From Pseudonocardia sp. ICBG1293 (lineage in GTDB: Bacteria > Actinomycetota > Actinomycetes > Mycobacteriales > Pseudonocardiaceae), in the NCBI RefSeq assembly GCF_020131355.1, contig NZ_JAHLEL010000060.1, positions 1 through 64,000 on the forward strand: a DNA stretch of 64,000 nt. Reading direction: 5' to 3'. The notes below the pieces were generated by a model. It was not told the origin of the DNA. It worked only from the letters and a program-made list of their open reading frames with translations, and did no database searches. Shown one piece after another: positions 34,601 to 43,461 of this stretch. The position numbers and the translations under genes were made by a program. The stretch's first letter is position 1; each line of letters opens with the position of its first letter.

Positions 34601-35182
34601 ATGCGAGTCATGAGAACAAAGAAGTTCGTGACCCGTGTTGTCGGGACTGTGGTGGTCGTGGCTGTTGGGATGGGGTCGGCTACGGGGATTGCTGCCGCTG
34701 GAGCCCCGTCGATGACGACTGTCTCGACTACGGGTATGGCGTCGGCGGAAGGATTGAAGTTAGTGGCGGCTTCAGCCGGGGAAGACGTGGCCGCAGTTGA
34801 GAATGCACTCAGAGTGCTTGAATCTATTCCTGAGGACGTTCTGCTCCAGGGAGATCAGGCTACTGTTGCCTGGCTGGAGAGTAACTATAATGCGTCGCCT
34901 GAAGCGGCGCCCTATGCCTTCAATCTCGCACAGTGCTCGTACGGGATTCTTATTGCAATTGGCTCTAATGCGGTAGCGGCCGCGAAGATTATTAAGATCA
35001 AGCGGATCGTGGATAAGTTTGGCGGTGTCGGTAAGGTCATCGATAAGCTGCAGGCGAAGAAAAAGCAGGGGAAGAAGTTCAAGACTGCTCTAGTGGAAGT
35101 TTTCGAAGAGGGCGGAATTGGCGGGGGCGCGCTTGCCGCTGAAATCCTCGGAGTCGACAAGGTCATCCAGAATTGCTGGTAG
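34601..35182 (+). CDS. Secreted two-cysteine protein (family shared with 3413-3967)
   Basis: Start at ATG 34601 with GGGGAGG 11 bases upstream; ATG 34610 (MRTKKFVTRVVGT) is possible and aligns with the GTG start of the protein at 55221. Residues 1-35 are a signal peptide ending near GIAAAGA. The mature part is helical: LAQCSYGILIAIGSNAVAAA (Cys), KIIKIKRIVDKFGG, KKKQGKKFK and the terminal ILGVDKVIQNCW (Cys). The C-terminal half aligns with 3413-3967, the signal peptide with 54502-55221. Function unknown. A membrane protein gene follows 66 bases later. Confidence 0.75.
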   Translation: MRVMRTKKFVTRVVGTVVVVAVGMGSATGIAAAGAPSMTTVSTTGMASAEGLKLVAASAGEDVAAVENALRVLESIPEDVLLQGDQATVAWLESNYNASPEAAPYAFNLAQCSYGILIAIGSNAVAAAKIIKIKRIVDKFGGVGKVIDKLQAKKKQGKKFKTALVEVFEEGGIGGGALAAEILGVDKVIQNCW

Positions 35183-35248
35183 ACCCAACGCTCATTCGTA
35201 GGCGGAAGTTCTGACTCGGAGCGGCGAATCGCTGATCGATGGGAATCT

Positions 35249-35632
35249 ATGAATCTCTCCGCAATCTACACTGTACTGGAATGGGTCATCATTGCGTCGG
35301 CCTTCCTTGTACTAGCTTGGGACGCGGTAAGAGTGTCGCGATTGCTTCGCTCGGGGGCGGGCCTTGACGGTGTAGTGGATGCGTCATGGTGGGCAGATGA
35401 CAGCTTCTTTGCTGGTTTCGGAGCTGCTATGCTGGGGTGGCTTCCGGGTGCTTGGCTGTTTGCTGGCGGGCGGGTCGATGGGGCAGAGGCAATAGTGCAC
35501 TGTGGGCCTTTAGCGATATGTTCTGCCGCGGCGCTTTTTCATCTACCTAAGAAATTCGAAACGGGCTGTGTTCGGTTGATGTGCATGGCAGTGACGGCGG
35601 CCGCTGGAGTGATCTTGGGTGCGGGTCGGTAG
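35249..35632 (+). CDS. Small membrane protein paired with the secreted protein
   Basis: 127 residues with about four hydrophobic segments (YTVLEWVIIASAFLVLAW, FFAGFGAAMLGWLPGAWLFA, IVHCGPLAICSAAALFHL, LMCMAVTAAAGVILGAG). Its position mirrors the membrane proteins at 2835 and 54148. No family recognised. A partner or immunity role is inference. Confidence 0.6.
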   Translation: MNLSAIYTVLEWVIIASAFLVLAWDAVRVSRLLRSGAGLDGVVDASWWADDSFFAGFGAAMLGWLPGAWLFAGGRVDGAEAIVHCGPLAICSAAALFHLPKKFETGCVRLMCMAVTAAAGVILGAGR

Positions 35633-35653
35633 CGACCGGCCCGCCTGTCGTGG

Positions 35654-35726
35654 GCAAGTCGATCCGGACCGGAGCCCGCCCCCGGGGCGGGTGAGGACCG
35701 GAAGCGGCGCGGCAGCCCGTCTTTTC
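35654..35726. repeat. GC-rich hairpin repeat, also at 24969-25030 and 50448-50512
   Basis: The segment reads GCAAGTCGATCCGGACCGGA, then CCCGCCCCCGGGGCGGG, then GAGGACCGGAAGCGGCGCGG. The other two loci carry the same blocks in reverse. At 24969 it is inside a coding sequence, elsewhere intergenic. Either a dispersed palindromic element or pieces of one gene; the coding phase is partly preserved. Confidence 0.5.
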
Positions 35727-35779
35727 GGCTCAGCGCAGCGACCCGCCATGCGGGACCGGCTCTTTGCGACACCCACTTA

Positions 35780-35900
35780 GAGGTCATTTCAGAACGAGGT
35801 CGACGTGTCTGTTGTAGACGACAAGCGGCTATCTGACCTGCCGTTTGATCTGTCGTCGAGGGGTCAATGGAAACTCGACAAGTCGTTCTGAAACGACCTC
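35780..35900 (+). repeat. 121-bp MITE, family 1, copy 2
   Basis: Same ends and interior as 13255-13375; TTA on both sides (35777-35779, 35901-35903). Confidence 0.92.
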
Positions 35901-35903
35901 TTA

Positions 35904-36315
35904 GCCGGGCTAAGGCTATAGCTTGCTCCGCCGGAGGCGGGGCCGTGGCGGTTCTCCCGGTGCGGTGCGGTGCGGTGCGGTCGGGAGTGAAGCGTTCGTG
36001 CGGCACCGGCACCGGCACCGGCACCGGCGCCGGGTCCGGGATCACAACGCTGTGCATAGGTGAGGTGACTGTTGATCTTGGGGCGCGTACGTCTAGCGCT
36101 GTCTAGTGCGAGCGGCGACGGCCCGTGTTGATCTTCGGTGGTGTCCCGCCGCTGAAGATCAACCGCCACCGGACCTATGCATCTACTGATGATCTTCGCC
36201 GGTCCGCTCCACCCCACCCCACCCCGCCCAGCCCAGCCCCGGTCCGGTCCGGTCCGGGGCGGGGCGGGGCTGGGCGGACCGCGGTCGCCGGGCTGCCGCC
36301 TGCGGCTGAGCGAGT
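35904..36315. other. Repeat-rich non-coding region
   Basis: No gene seen. It contains tandem GGTGC units (about 35958-35980), five tandem CACCGG-type units (about 36003-36030), a GTTGATCTTC...GAAGATCAAC inverted repeat (about 36127-36162), and a GC-rich imperfect palindrome (about 36205-36285) with runs of CCCCA and GGTCC. The ATGCATC...GATGATCTTCG block near 36177 recurs reversed near 50290-50315. Confidence 0.5.
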
Positions 36316-36317
36316 TA

Positions 36318-36469
36318 GAGCGCCCGGCAAATGAGGTCGTGGGGGTGTCGTTGCAGGTAGAGGCACGGACTCTCCAGGCGACCATCAGGACATCAGCAAT
36401 CCCATGATCACTTGCAGGTCCGTGTCTCTACCAACACCGACACACGGCCACCTCTACTGCCGGACGCTC
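36318..36469 (-). repeat. Mini-element (152 bp) derived from the type 3 IS5 element
   Basis: One end is GAGCGCCCGGCA, the other the reverse of GAGCGTCCGGCA. The 110 bp next to the second end equals the 5' non-coding end of the type 3 element (matching 9712-9824). No transposase. Flanked by TTA and TAA, compatible with a TA duplication. Confidence 0.75.
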
Positions 36470-36543
36470 TAATAAGAGGTCGTTTCAGAAGTCGGCGTGT
36501 CGGTCCTGTGTGGATCGGCGCTGGTAGCTGATCATGTCCGGTC

Positions 36544-37383
36544 GTGGCGCGGCGATCTTGTGTCGAGCGATTGGTGAGCGACGAGCTGTGGGCGCTGGTG
36601 GAGCCGCTGCTGCCCAAGCCGCGCAAGCACAAGCGGGGACGGACAGGCCGTCCGCGGGTGCCGGATCGGGCCGCTCTGGCCGGGATCGTGTTCGTGCTCA
36701 AGACCGGGATCAGCTGGAACGCGCTGCCCGCCGAGCTCGGCTGTGGGTCCGGAGTGACCTGCTGGCGGCGGCTACGGCAGTGGCAGCAGGCCGGGGTCTG
36801 GGCCCAGCTGCACCGGGTGATGCTCGACCGCCTCGCCCAGCAGGGCCTGCTGGACTGGTCGCGGGCGGCGGTGGACAGCGTGAGCGTGCGGGCCAAGCGC
36901 CGCGGCGAGGCCACCGGGCCCTCGCCGACCGATCGCGGGAAGGCGGGCAGCAAGTACCACGTGCTCTGCGACCGAGGCGGGCTCCCGCTGCATGCGCTGG
37001 TCACCGGGGCGAACACCCACGACAGTCGGATGCTCGCCCCGCTGCTGGACACCAACCCCGGCGTCCGCGAACGGGCGGGACAGCCGGGGCGTCCGCGACG
37101 TCGGCCGGACAAGGTGCACGCCGACAAGGGCTACGACTATCCCCGCTGCCGCCGCTACCTGAGTGGGCGTGGGATCGGGGTGCGGATCGCCCGGCGCGGG
37201 ATCGAGGACTCCACCCGGCTCGGGCGGGTCCGCTGGGTCGTCGAGCGCACCATGTCCTGGCTGCTGGACTTCCGCCGCCTCGCGCTGCGCTACGACCGCG
37301 CCGAATCCACGATCACCGCGCTGTTATCGCTGGCCTGCGCCCTGATCTGCCACCGCCGCCTCACCAAGCCGAAGCCGAAGTGA
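36544..37383 (+). CDS. IS5-family transposase (type 1)
   Basis: 279 residues, identical to the proteins encoded at 10516-11355 and 45595-46434, with the complete DDE triad (VDSVSVRA, HADKGYDY, VVERTMSW). GTG start within GTGGCGCGGCG. Confidence 0.93.
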   Translation: MARRSCVERLVSDELWALVEPLLPKPRKHKRGRTGRPRVPDRAALAGIVFVLKTGISWNALPAELGCGSGVTCWRRLRQWQQAGVWAQLHRVMLDRLAQQGLLDWSRAAVDSVSVRAKRRGEATGPSPTDRGKAGSKYHVLCDRGGLPLHALVTGANTHDSRMLAPLLDTNPGVRERAGQPGRPRRRPDKVHADKGYDYPRCRRYLSGRGIGVRIARRGIEDSTRLGRVRWVVERTMSWLLDFRRLALRYDRAESTITALLSLACALICHRRLTKPKPK

Positions 37384-37414
37384 TGGTCGACCCAGCCCTC
37401 GCTGAGGCACTCGC

Positions 37415-38008
37415 CTACGAGGTCGGGGCCAGCGGCCGCCAGGCCAGCCACTCCAAGGCCCGGTCGGCCTCGTCAGGGTCGAAGCGGTGCGGGTCGAACG
37501 GCCCGCCCGCCCACTCCAGGCGCTCGGCGCGGTCGGGATGGTCAGGGTCGGCGAGCACGGCCTGGAAGTCCTCATACCCCCCGATCCCGCCGACGTCCTC
37601 GGGCGGGCACGCCCCCTGCCCGGCGACGCATCGCGGATAGCACACTCCCGGCTCGACGGCCGCGACCGCCTCGACGGTGATCTCGTGGGCCCAGTTGTCA
37701 CCGAAGTCGTAGACGTAACCGAACCGGTCACCAGCCTTGACCAGCCGAAACAGCTTCTCTTTCGTCTCGTCGGCGACATCCTGTCCGGGCCAGTCCGGGT
37801 CTGGGATCCCGTAGCGGCGCCCGACGATCTCGAACTCGTGCAGATGAGAGTTCGTCCAGCCCATCACTGACTGCACCACCTCGTGCAACACCGCCAAGTC
37901 GACCTCGCCCGGCACCTGCACCCGACGCCGGACCGCCGGCACCACCTCGGTCAGGACGATCTCCAACTCGAAAATCTTCGTCTTCTCAGACACACGAGGC
38001 GCGACCAT
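37415..38008 (-). CDS. pRiA4b ORF-3-like passenger protein, intact copy
   Basis: 197 residues from ATG 38008 (MVAPRVSEKTKIFELEIVLT). Landmarks are VVPAVRRRVQVPGEVDLAVL, MGWTNSHLHEFEIVGRRYG, YVYDFGDNWAHEITVEAV, CYPRCVAGQGACPPEDVGG and HRFDPDEADRALEWLAW. The family is of unknown biochemical role. It lies convergent to the transposase with 31 bp between the stops, inside the same terminal repeats in all three copies. It is therefore a true passenger of the IS. Accessory, regulatory or host-advantage roles are all possible. Confidence 0.9.
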   Translation of the reverse strand: MVAPRVSEKTKIFELEIVLTEVVPAVRRRVQVPGEVDLAVLHEVVQSVMGWTNSHLHEFEIVGRRYGIPDPDWPGQDVADETKEKLFRLVKAGDRFGYVYDFGDNWAHEITVEAVAAVEPGVCYPRCVAGQGACPPEDVGGIGGYEDFQAVLADPDHPDRAERLEWAGGPFDPHRFDPDEADRALEWLAWRPLAPTS

Positions 38009-38075
38009 CAGCCGATGCTGCCAGCCCCGCCGTCACCGGCAGAACCGGGCCCACCACTTCTGAAACGACGTCTAA

Positions 38076-38196
38076 GAGGTCATTTCAGAACGAGGTCGAC
38101 GTGTCTGTTGTAGACGACAAGCGGCTATCTGACCTGCCGTTTGATCTGTCGTCGAGGGGTCAATGGAAACTCGACAAGTCGTTCTGAAACGACCTC
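38076..38196 (+). repeat. 121-bp MITE, family 1, copy 3
   Basis: Same as 13255-13375; TAA on both sides. The left TAA is shared with the end of the type 1 IS5 element, so the two sit head to tail without spacer. Confidence 0.92.
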
Positions 38197-38208
38197 TAAG
38201 GAAAACGC

Positions 38209-39550
38209 TCGGGGGGGGTGTCTCTATGGGTTCGTCAAGCGGCGGCGAGTTCTGGATCGGGGTTGTTGACCGTGGGCGGGTTGTAGGGGCGGCGGTCGCG
38301 GAGCATGGCGTAGATGACGTCGGTGCGGCGTCGGGCGAGGCAGATCAGGGCGGCGTTGTGTCGTTTGCCGGCGGCTCGTTTGCGGTCGTAGTAGGCGCGG
38401 CTGGCGGGGTCGGCCAGGGCGGCGAATGCGGACAGGAACAGCGCGGATTTCAGGGCGTGGTTGCCGCGCTGGGATCGGGTTTCGCCTTTGATCGAGGTGC
38501 CGGAGCGGCGGGTGACTGGGGCGAGGCCGGCGTAAGCGGCGAGGTGCCCGGCGGTGGGGAACCCGGAGCCGTCGCCGACGATGGTGAGGATCTTGATGGC
38601 GGTCCTGACCCCGAGTCCGGGCATCGAGGTCAGGACCGGTCCAAGAGGGTGGGCCTCCAGGCGGGCTTCGAGCTCGTCGGCGAGCTGGTCGCGTTCGGTG
38701 TGGACCTGGCGCAGCTGCCCGGCGACGCCGGTGATGACACGGGCGAACGCGGCCGTGCCGGGAACGGTCAGGCTCTGGGCGTCGAGCGAGGTCAGGATCT
38801 GGGCGGGAAGGGTGCGGGCCAGTCGAGGCGACCGGGCCCGCATCGTCTCGGCGATCCCGTCAGCGCCGAGCTCTCGCAGGGCTTGCGGGGTGGGCGCGGC
38901 CGCGAGCAGGTCGAGCACGCCACCGCGGTCCAGGCGTGGCCCGAGCAGGCGTTCCAGGGCGGGATGAACATGCAGCAGGGCGTCGCGCAGCCGGTTCGTC
39001 AGCCGGGTGCTCTGCCCAGCCAGGTCATCGTCGTAACCGGCGAGCACAGTGAGTTCGGCGAGGGTCTCGTCGTCGGTGCCGACCCGGCGCAGGGTGTGCG
39101 GCATCGTCCGGGCGGCCTCGGCGATCACGTGGGCGTCGCGGGCGTCGGTCTTGGCCTGCCCGGGATGCAGGTCGGCGATGCGGCGCATCGCCAGCCCGGG
39201 CAGGTAGGCCACCGTGATCCCCAGATCACGAGCGACGGCGATGGCCAGCGCTCCGATCGAGGCGGGCTGGTCGATGACCATCAGCACCGCGCCGTGCTCG
39301 GCCAGCCCGGACAGCACGGTGCGCAGCGCCGATTCGTCGTTGGGCAGGGCCTTGTCGTGCACCCGCTTCCCGTTGGTGTCGACCGCGCAGGCGTGGTGTT
39401 CGGACTTGCCCACGTCCAGGCCGCAGAACACCGCGAACCCGGTCGGGTGCTGGTCAGGATCGGGCAACCGCCGCTCCCTTCTCGTCGCGGCAGGCCGACC
39501 ACGAGCACCCGCGCCGGCAGCCACGTTACGAGCAGACCACACGGGTCAGG
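38209..39550 (-). mobile_element. IS110-family element, type 1, copy 2, upstream end truncated
   Basis: Matches 19440-20914 in reverse but ends at 39550, where the IS3 type 3 element begins, so about 130 bp of its upstream non-coding region is missing. Confidence 0.85.
38235..39467 (-). CDS. IS110-family transposase (DEDD)
   Basis: Same protein as 19660-20892, intact from TTG 39467 with RBS GAGAAGGGAG. DEDD motifs FCGLDVGKSEHHA, VIDQPAS and TDARDAHV, plus the C-terminal GNHALKSALFLSAFA region. Confidence 0.92.
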   Translation of the reverse strand: MPDPDQHPTGFAVFCGLDVGKSEHHACAVDTNGKRVHDKALPNDESALRTVLSGLAEHGAVLMVIDQPASIGALAIAVARDLGITVAYLPGLAMRRIADLHPGQAKTDARDAHVIAEAARTMPHTLRRVGTDDETLAELTVLAGYDDDLAGQSTRLTNRLRDALLHVHPALERLLGPRLDRGGVLDLLAAAPTPQALRELGADGIAETMRARSPRLARTLPAQILTSLDAQSLTVPGTAAFARVITGVAGQLRQVHTERDQLADELEARLEAHPLGPVLTSMPGLGVRTAIKILTIVGDGSGFPTAGHLAAYAGLAPVTRRSGTSIKGETRSQRGNHALKSALFLSAFAALADPASRAYYDRKRAAGKRHNAALICLARRRTDVIYAMLRDRRPYNPPTVNNPDPELAAA

Positions 39551-39580
39551 TGTGGTTCCCCCGAGATCGTGGAGGGTTCC

Positions 39581-40484
39581 CTATGCCGCGTCTCGAGTGA
39601 GGGCGGCGTTCTCGTAGACGATCGGTGCGAGCCCGGCGGCGGCGCTGTGTCGTCGCCGGTGGTTGTAGAAGCCGTAGCACCAGTCGATAACCACCGCCCG
39701 AGCCTTCGCAGTGGTGTCGAAGTCGTTGCGGGACAGCACTTCCCACTCCAGGCTGGAGAAGAACGCCTCCGCCGCGGCGTTGTCGAAACACGACCCGACC
39801 CATGGACTGGCGGATGTCCAGGCGGCGACACAACGTGGCGAACGCGCCGGCGGTGTAGGTCGAGCCGCGGTCGGTGTGAAAGATCACCCCTGCGATCCCG
39901 TCCGCGCCGCCGCGGGCCGCGACGGCCATCCGGATGGCCTCACACGCCAGCTCGGCGTTGGGGTGCAGCCCGGTGGCCGCGCCGAGCAACCTGCGCGAGT
40001 ACAGGTCGATCACCGTGGCCAGATACAGCTTCCCGGCCGCGGTGGGGATCTCGGTCATGTCCCCGACCCAGCGGCGGTTCGGCTCGGCGGCGGTGAAGTC
40101 GCGGTTCAGCAGGTCCGGGAACTTCGGCGCCGCCTTGTCCTGGCGGGTCAGCCCGTTGCGCCTCCGGATGCGGCGGGCGACCAGGCTCTGTCGGCGCATC
40201 GAGTCCGCCACGGTCTTCTCCGACACCTTCCACCCCGCCTCACGTAGGTCCGCGTGCAACCGCGGCGAGCCGTGCAGACGCTCGGCGGCGTCGAACCCGG
40301 CCCTCACGGCGGCGTCGAGCGCGCGTCGGCGCTCCTCAGTCGCAGTCAGGCCGCCACCGGGACTGGTGGCGCGACTCAGCCACTTGTACAGCCAGGAGAT
40401 CGACACGCCGAGCAGCGCGCAGGCCAGCGTGTGCGGCACCCGGTGGAAGGTCCTCTGGTCGGCGATGAAACGTGCCACGCTCAC
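39581..40484 (-). pseudogene. IS3-family transposase OrfB (type 3), frameshifted
   Basis: As at 21674-22577: the same slip after IRQSMGRV (about 39788-39796) puts the catalytic Glu region (CFDNAAAEAFF) out of frame. Confidence 0.85.
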
Positions 40485-40777
40485 TTCGTCGCCTCCTTGA
40501 CCCACAGGACCACGGATCGTTTGAGGACATCACGCTCCATCCGCAGCTCGGCGTTCTCCGCCCGCAGCCGCTTGAGCTCGGCGATGTCACCCCGGGAGAG
40601 GCCTTCGGTGTCCTCGCGGGCCTCCCGCGCTCGGGCCACCCAGTTGCCCAGTGTGCCCTCGTTGACCCCCAGGTCGCGGGCGATCTGGGCGATCGGCTTG
40701 CCGGTCTCCTCGACGATCCGGACCGCACCGTCACGGAACTCCCGGTCGTATCGCTTCCGTACCTCTGGCATCGCCAC
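40481..40777 (-). CDS. IS3-family transposase OrfA (type 3)
   Basis: Identical to 21381-21677. A MITE separates it from the IS terminal repeat, 7 bases upstream of its ATG, so its native promoter and leader are disrupted. Confidence 0.88.
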   Translation of the reverse strand: MAMPEVRKRYDREFRDGAVRIVEETGKPIAQIARDLGVNEGTLGNWVARAREAREDTEGLSRGDIAELKRLRAENAELRMERDVLKRSVVLWVKEATK

Positions 40778-40783
40778 CCCTTA

Positions 40784-40904
40784 GAGGTCGTTTCAGAACG
40801 ACTTGTCGAGTTTCCATTGACCCCTCGACGACAGATCAAACGGCAGGTCAGATAGCCGCTTGTCGTCTACAACAGACACGTCGACCTCGTTCTGAAATGA
40901 CCTC
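40784..40904 (-). repeat. 121-bp MITE, family 1, copy 4, inside an IS3 element
   Basis: TTA on both sides (40781-40783, 40905-40907). The uninterrupted target (CCCCTTATAGCTG) is seen in the copy at 21341, proving insertion with a 3-bp duplication. Confidence 0.95.
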
Positions 40905-40941
40905 TTATAGCTGATGCCTCCCCGATCATGGGGGAACCGCA

Positions 40942-41980
40942 CGAATGCCGACAAGAACAGCGCCGATTTCAGGGCGTGGTTCCCGCGCTGGGAGCGGGTC
41001 TCGCCCTTGATCGAGCTGCCCGAGCGGCGTGTCACGGGGGCCAGGCCTGCGTAAGCGGCGAGGTGACCGGCGGTGGGGAACGCAGCGCCGTTTCCGACGA
41101 TCGTGAGGATCTTCAAGGCGGTCCTGAACCCGAGACCGGGCATCGAGGTCAGGACCCCGGCAAGAGGGTGGGTCTCCAGCAGGTCCTCGAGCTCGGCGGC
41201 GAGGGTGTCTCGCTCGATGCGGACCTCGCGCAGCTGCGTGGCGACCCCGGCGATCACTCTCCCGAACGCGGCGGTGCCTGGGACGACGACGGTCTGGGTG
41301 TCGAGCGCGGCCGGGATCGTGGCGGGCAGTGTTTTGGCCAGCCGCGGGGAACGCGGTCGCATGGCGGCGGCGATCACGGCCTCGCCGAGGTCGCGCAGGG
41401 CCTGCGGTGTCGGGGCGGTGGCGAGCAGATCGAGCACTCCGCCGCGGTCGAGCCGGGGGCCGAGCAGGCGTTCCAGGGCTGGGTGGACGTGGAGCAGGGC
41501 GTCGCGCAGCCGGTTGGTCAGCCGGGTCGACTGGGCGGTGAGGTCGTCGTCGTAGCCGGCGAGGACGGTGAGCTCGGCGAGGGTCTCGTCGTCGGTGCCG
41601 ACCCGGCGCAGCGTGTGCGGCACGGTGCGGGCGGCGTCGGCGATGACGTGGGCGTCGCGGGCGTCGGTCTTGCCCTGGCCGGGGTGCAGGTCGGCGATGC
41701 GGCGCATCGCCAGCCCGGGCAGGTAGGCCACCTCGATGCCCAGCGAGCGGGCCGCCGCGACGGCCAGCGCACCGATCGAGGCAGGCTGGTCGACCACGAC
41801 CAGCGTCCGGCCGTGCTCGGTGAGGCGTGTGAAGACCTCGGTCAGCGCGGCCTCGTCGTTGGGCAACGGCTTGTCGTGCAGCCGCTTCCCAGCCCGGTCC
41901 AACGCGCAGGCGTGGTGCACCGACTTTCCCACGTCCAGGCCGCAGAACACCTCGAAGCCGGTGTTGTCGGATTCCGACAA
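40942..41980 (-). pseudogene. IS110-family transposase, C-terminus truncated
   Basis: About 346 codons from TTG 41980 (SESDNTGFEVFCGLDVGKS), RBS GAGGAG. The DEDD region is complete. The second domain ends at LKSALFLSAF, then reads into IS3 and MITE sequence. It lacks the last 60 residues present in type 1 copies. Confidence 0.85.
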
Positions 41981-42204
41981 GAAGGTCTCCTCGCTCGTCG
42001 CCGCAGGCCGACCTGGACACCCGCGCCGGCCGCCACGTTACGAGCAGACCGCGCGAGCGGGTCAGGTCTCTATCAGCGGTCGTTGGCGCCCGCCGACCAC
42101 GGTGACAACACCCCCCCAGATCATCAACGACAGGGGCGATAAGTCATGCCGTGGCCGGTGGCCTACAAGCCCTCACCGGGCTTGATCAAGAAGGTAACGG
42201 GGCT
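40942..42204 (-). mobile_element. IS110-family element, type 2 (divergent), 3' end lost
   Basis: About 80-85% similar by eye to type 1 in coding and upstream parts. It shares the upstream block TTCTTGATCAAGCCCGGTGA and ends near 42204. The 3' end is replaced by the IS3 type 3 element at 40941. Confidence 0.8.
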
Positions 42205-42282
42205 CCCTTCGGCAGGCAGGAAAGCTGCCCTCCCTCCGGCAGGAGCCTTGTGAGTGTCCGTTCTCCATGATCTACTTCGTTA
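42205..42282. terminator. Possible hairpin between IS110 and the secreted-protein cluster
   Basis: GGAAAGCTGCCCTCCCTCCG and flanking GGCAGG/CCTGCC-type repeats can pair weakly. No clear U-run. It also holds the upstream region of the gene at 42283, where no strong RBS is visible. Confidence 0.25.
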
Positions 42283-42648
42283 ATGACACGATTTCTTCAA
42301 GTAACTCTTGTGGCAGTACTGTTGTTTATGGCAGGACTAGGGACAAGTTCGTCGCCTGCGATAGCTTCAGACCTGAAATCTTCCGTTCAAGGAAACTTGC
42401 TTTCTTGGGGATTTGCAGCAGAGAAGTTTGCCAACCGGCCACGCCACATTTCGGGGTACGCCATCCATGCGAAGCTACGTATGAGCGAACGCGATATTGG
42501 AGAAAAAGAGGTCACTGCGCTGGTTCGTTTCGGCCCAGAAGGGGTTGATCAAGGAGACGGAACCTGGAAGATTATGGAAGCAGATACTCCATTTGCTGTG
42601 GTGATCAACCAGAATGCCTGGATCGTCACAGTCCATCCGGTGATCTGA
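42283..42648 (+). CDS. Small secreted protein, 121 aa
   Basis: Signal peptide at about residues 1-28 (MTRFLQVTLVAVLLFMAGLG ... AIASD). The mature domain of about 93 residues has no Cys: HISGYAIHAKLRMSERDIGE, TALVRFGPEGVDQGDGTWKI, TPFAVVINQNAWIVTVHPVI. Lower GC than the IS DNA around it. No family recognised. It is followed closely by two more small genes on the same strand. Confidence 0.65.
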   Translation: MTRFLQVTLVAVLLFMAGLGTSSSPAIASDLKSSVQGNLLSWGFAAEKFANRPRHISGYAIHAKLRMSERDIGEKEVTALVRFGPEGVDQGDGTWKIMEADTPFAVVINQNAWIVTVHPVI

Positions 42649-42679
42649 GCCTGAAGTGATTATTAGGAGAGAAGTGTCG

Positions 42680-42910
42680 GTGATGCTGGAACTGGATGAG
42701 GTTGGCGACGTGGCCTACCTTCGTTTTAAAAGTCTTTCCACTGATGATGCGCGTCGAGTTCGAACAGCTTTAGTGGAGGATCGACAAGGCGTCATGTATG
42801 GGGCACTGGATTTGGGGGACGAAGGGAAAGGTTATGCGATAGGACTGGAGATTCTGAATGCGTCAAAGCGTTTGCCGAGCGAATGGCTCAAGGAAGGAGA
42901 GTGGGCGTAG
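42680..42910 (+). CDS. DUF2283-like small protein
   Basis: About 76 residues. LELDEVGDVAYLRFKS at the start and GYAIGLEILNASKRLPSEWL at the end match the DUF2283 pattern (acidic residue, AY-R, central variable part, IGIEIL-ASKR). GTG 42680 or ATG 42683 is preferred, with AGGAGA 9-12 bases upstream; the longer start at 42656 lacks an RBS. Function unknown. Ends 4 bases before the next gene. Confidence 0.65.
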   Translation: MMLELDEVGDVAYLRFKSLSTDDARRVRTALVEDRQGVMYGALDLGDEGKGYAIGLEILNASKRLPSEWLKEGEWA

Positions 42911-42913
42911 ATC

Positions 42914-43399
42914 ATGAAGAGACAGGTGCTAGGTGGACTATTGGTGGCTGTGGGAGTCCTGCTAGCTGTTGCTGGACCGGCAGCTGCGGCGGATAGTGGG
43001 AAAGAAGAGGGTGGGCAGTCTTGCGTAGTGTACGCGCCAAAGAATTTCGAGTGTTTCTCCAGCAATGCTGAGGCAAACGCAGCAGCGGATGCGCATAGCG
43101 GGCAACGAACGCCTCAGGAGTACCAAGGAGGAGCATTCGATTGCGCATGGGGCTGGTTGTGTTTGTACGGGTCGACCGGCGGTAATGGCCGTCGTTTGAT
43201 ATTCAGTGACGAACGGTGGCACAGGTTGGACGATTATGGTTTCGGTGGAAAAGTGAAGTCGTGGAGAAACAATCAGCTTTGCCCAGATGATGGGATGCTC
43301 GGTGATGGAGTAGGTGGTGCATTGGTCCTAGAGGGGTGCGGCAGGGCTGCGGTAATGGACCAGTATTGGTCAAACGCTGCGATCCATGTGCATGGATGA
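42914..43399 (+). CDS. Secreted peptidase inhibitor I36-like protein
   Basis: 161 residues. Signal peptide at about 1-30 (RQVLGGLLVAVGVLLAVAGP, AAAADS). The mature domain has CAWGWLCLYGSTGGNGRRLI, then FSDERWHRLDDYGFGGKVKS and WRNNQ, the beta/gamma-crystallin-like pattern of I36 (SMPI-type) inhibitors, with six or more Cys likely forming disulfides. The family inhibits metalloproteases such as thermolysin; activity here is inferred. Last gene of the small cluster, followed by a strong terminator. Confidence 0.75.
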   Translation: MKRQVLGGLLVAVGVLLAVAGPAAAADSGKEEGGQSCVVYAPKNFECFSSNAEANAAADAHSGQRTPQEYQGGAFDCAWGWLCLYGSTGGNGRRLIFSDERWHRLDDYGFGGKVKSWRNNQLCPDDGMLGDGVGGALVLEGCGRAAVMDQYWSNAAIHVHG

Positions 43400-43461
43400 A
43401 CTGATGGCTGGGCGGGTGGAGAGTTTCGAGCGAGACAGCTACTAGTCGTTCTCTCGGTGAG

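Larger units (their letters stand above)
36476..38072 (+). mobile_element. IS5-type element, type 1, with passenger gene, copy 2 (1597 bp, passenger intact)
   Basis: Ends and gene order as at 9828 but inverted; TAA on both sides (36473-36475, 38073-38075). It is one base longer than the other copies because of the G6 run in the passenger gene. Confidence 0.92.
39551..40941 (-). mobile_element. IS3-family element, type 3, copy 2, interrupted by a MITE
   Basis: Ends as at 21341, with the 121-bp MITE (40784-40904) inserted 3 bp upstream of the orfA RBS region. Flanks (AGG left, CGA right) do not match. They come from two different IS110 copies, so this copy probably arose by recombination between two insertions. 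Confidence 0.9.

Noticed and set aside
38163..39617. 484-aa open frame on the plus strand over the IS110 element
   Set aside because: Gly-rich antisense shadow of the intact transposase at 38235-39467.
40793..41980. 395-aa apparently complete IS110 transposase
   Set aside because: The last 50 codons are IS3 and MITE sequence; the real transposase is truncated at 40942.
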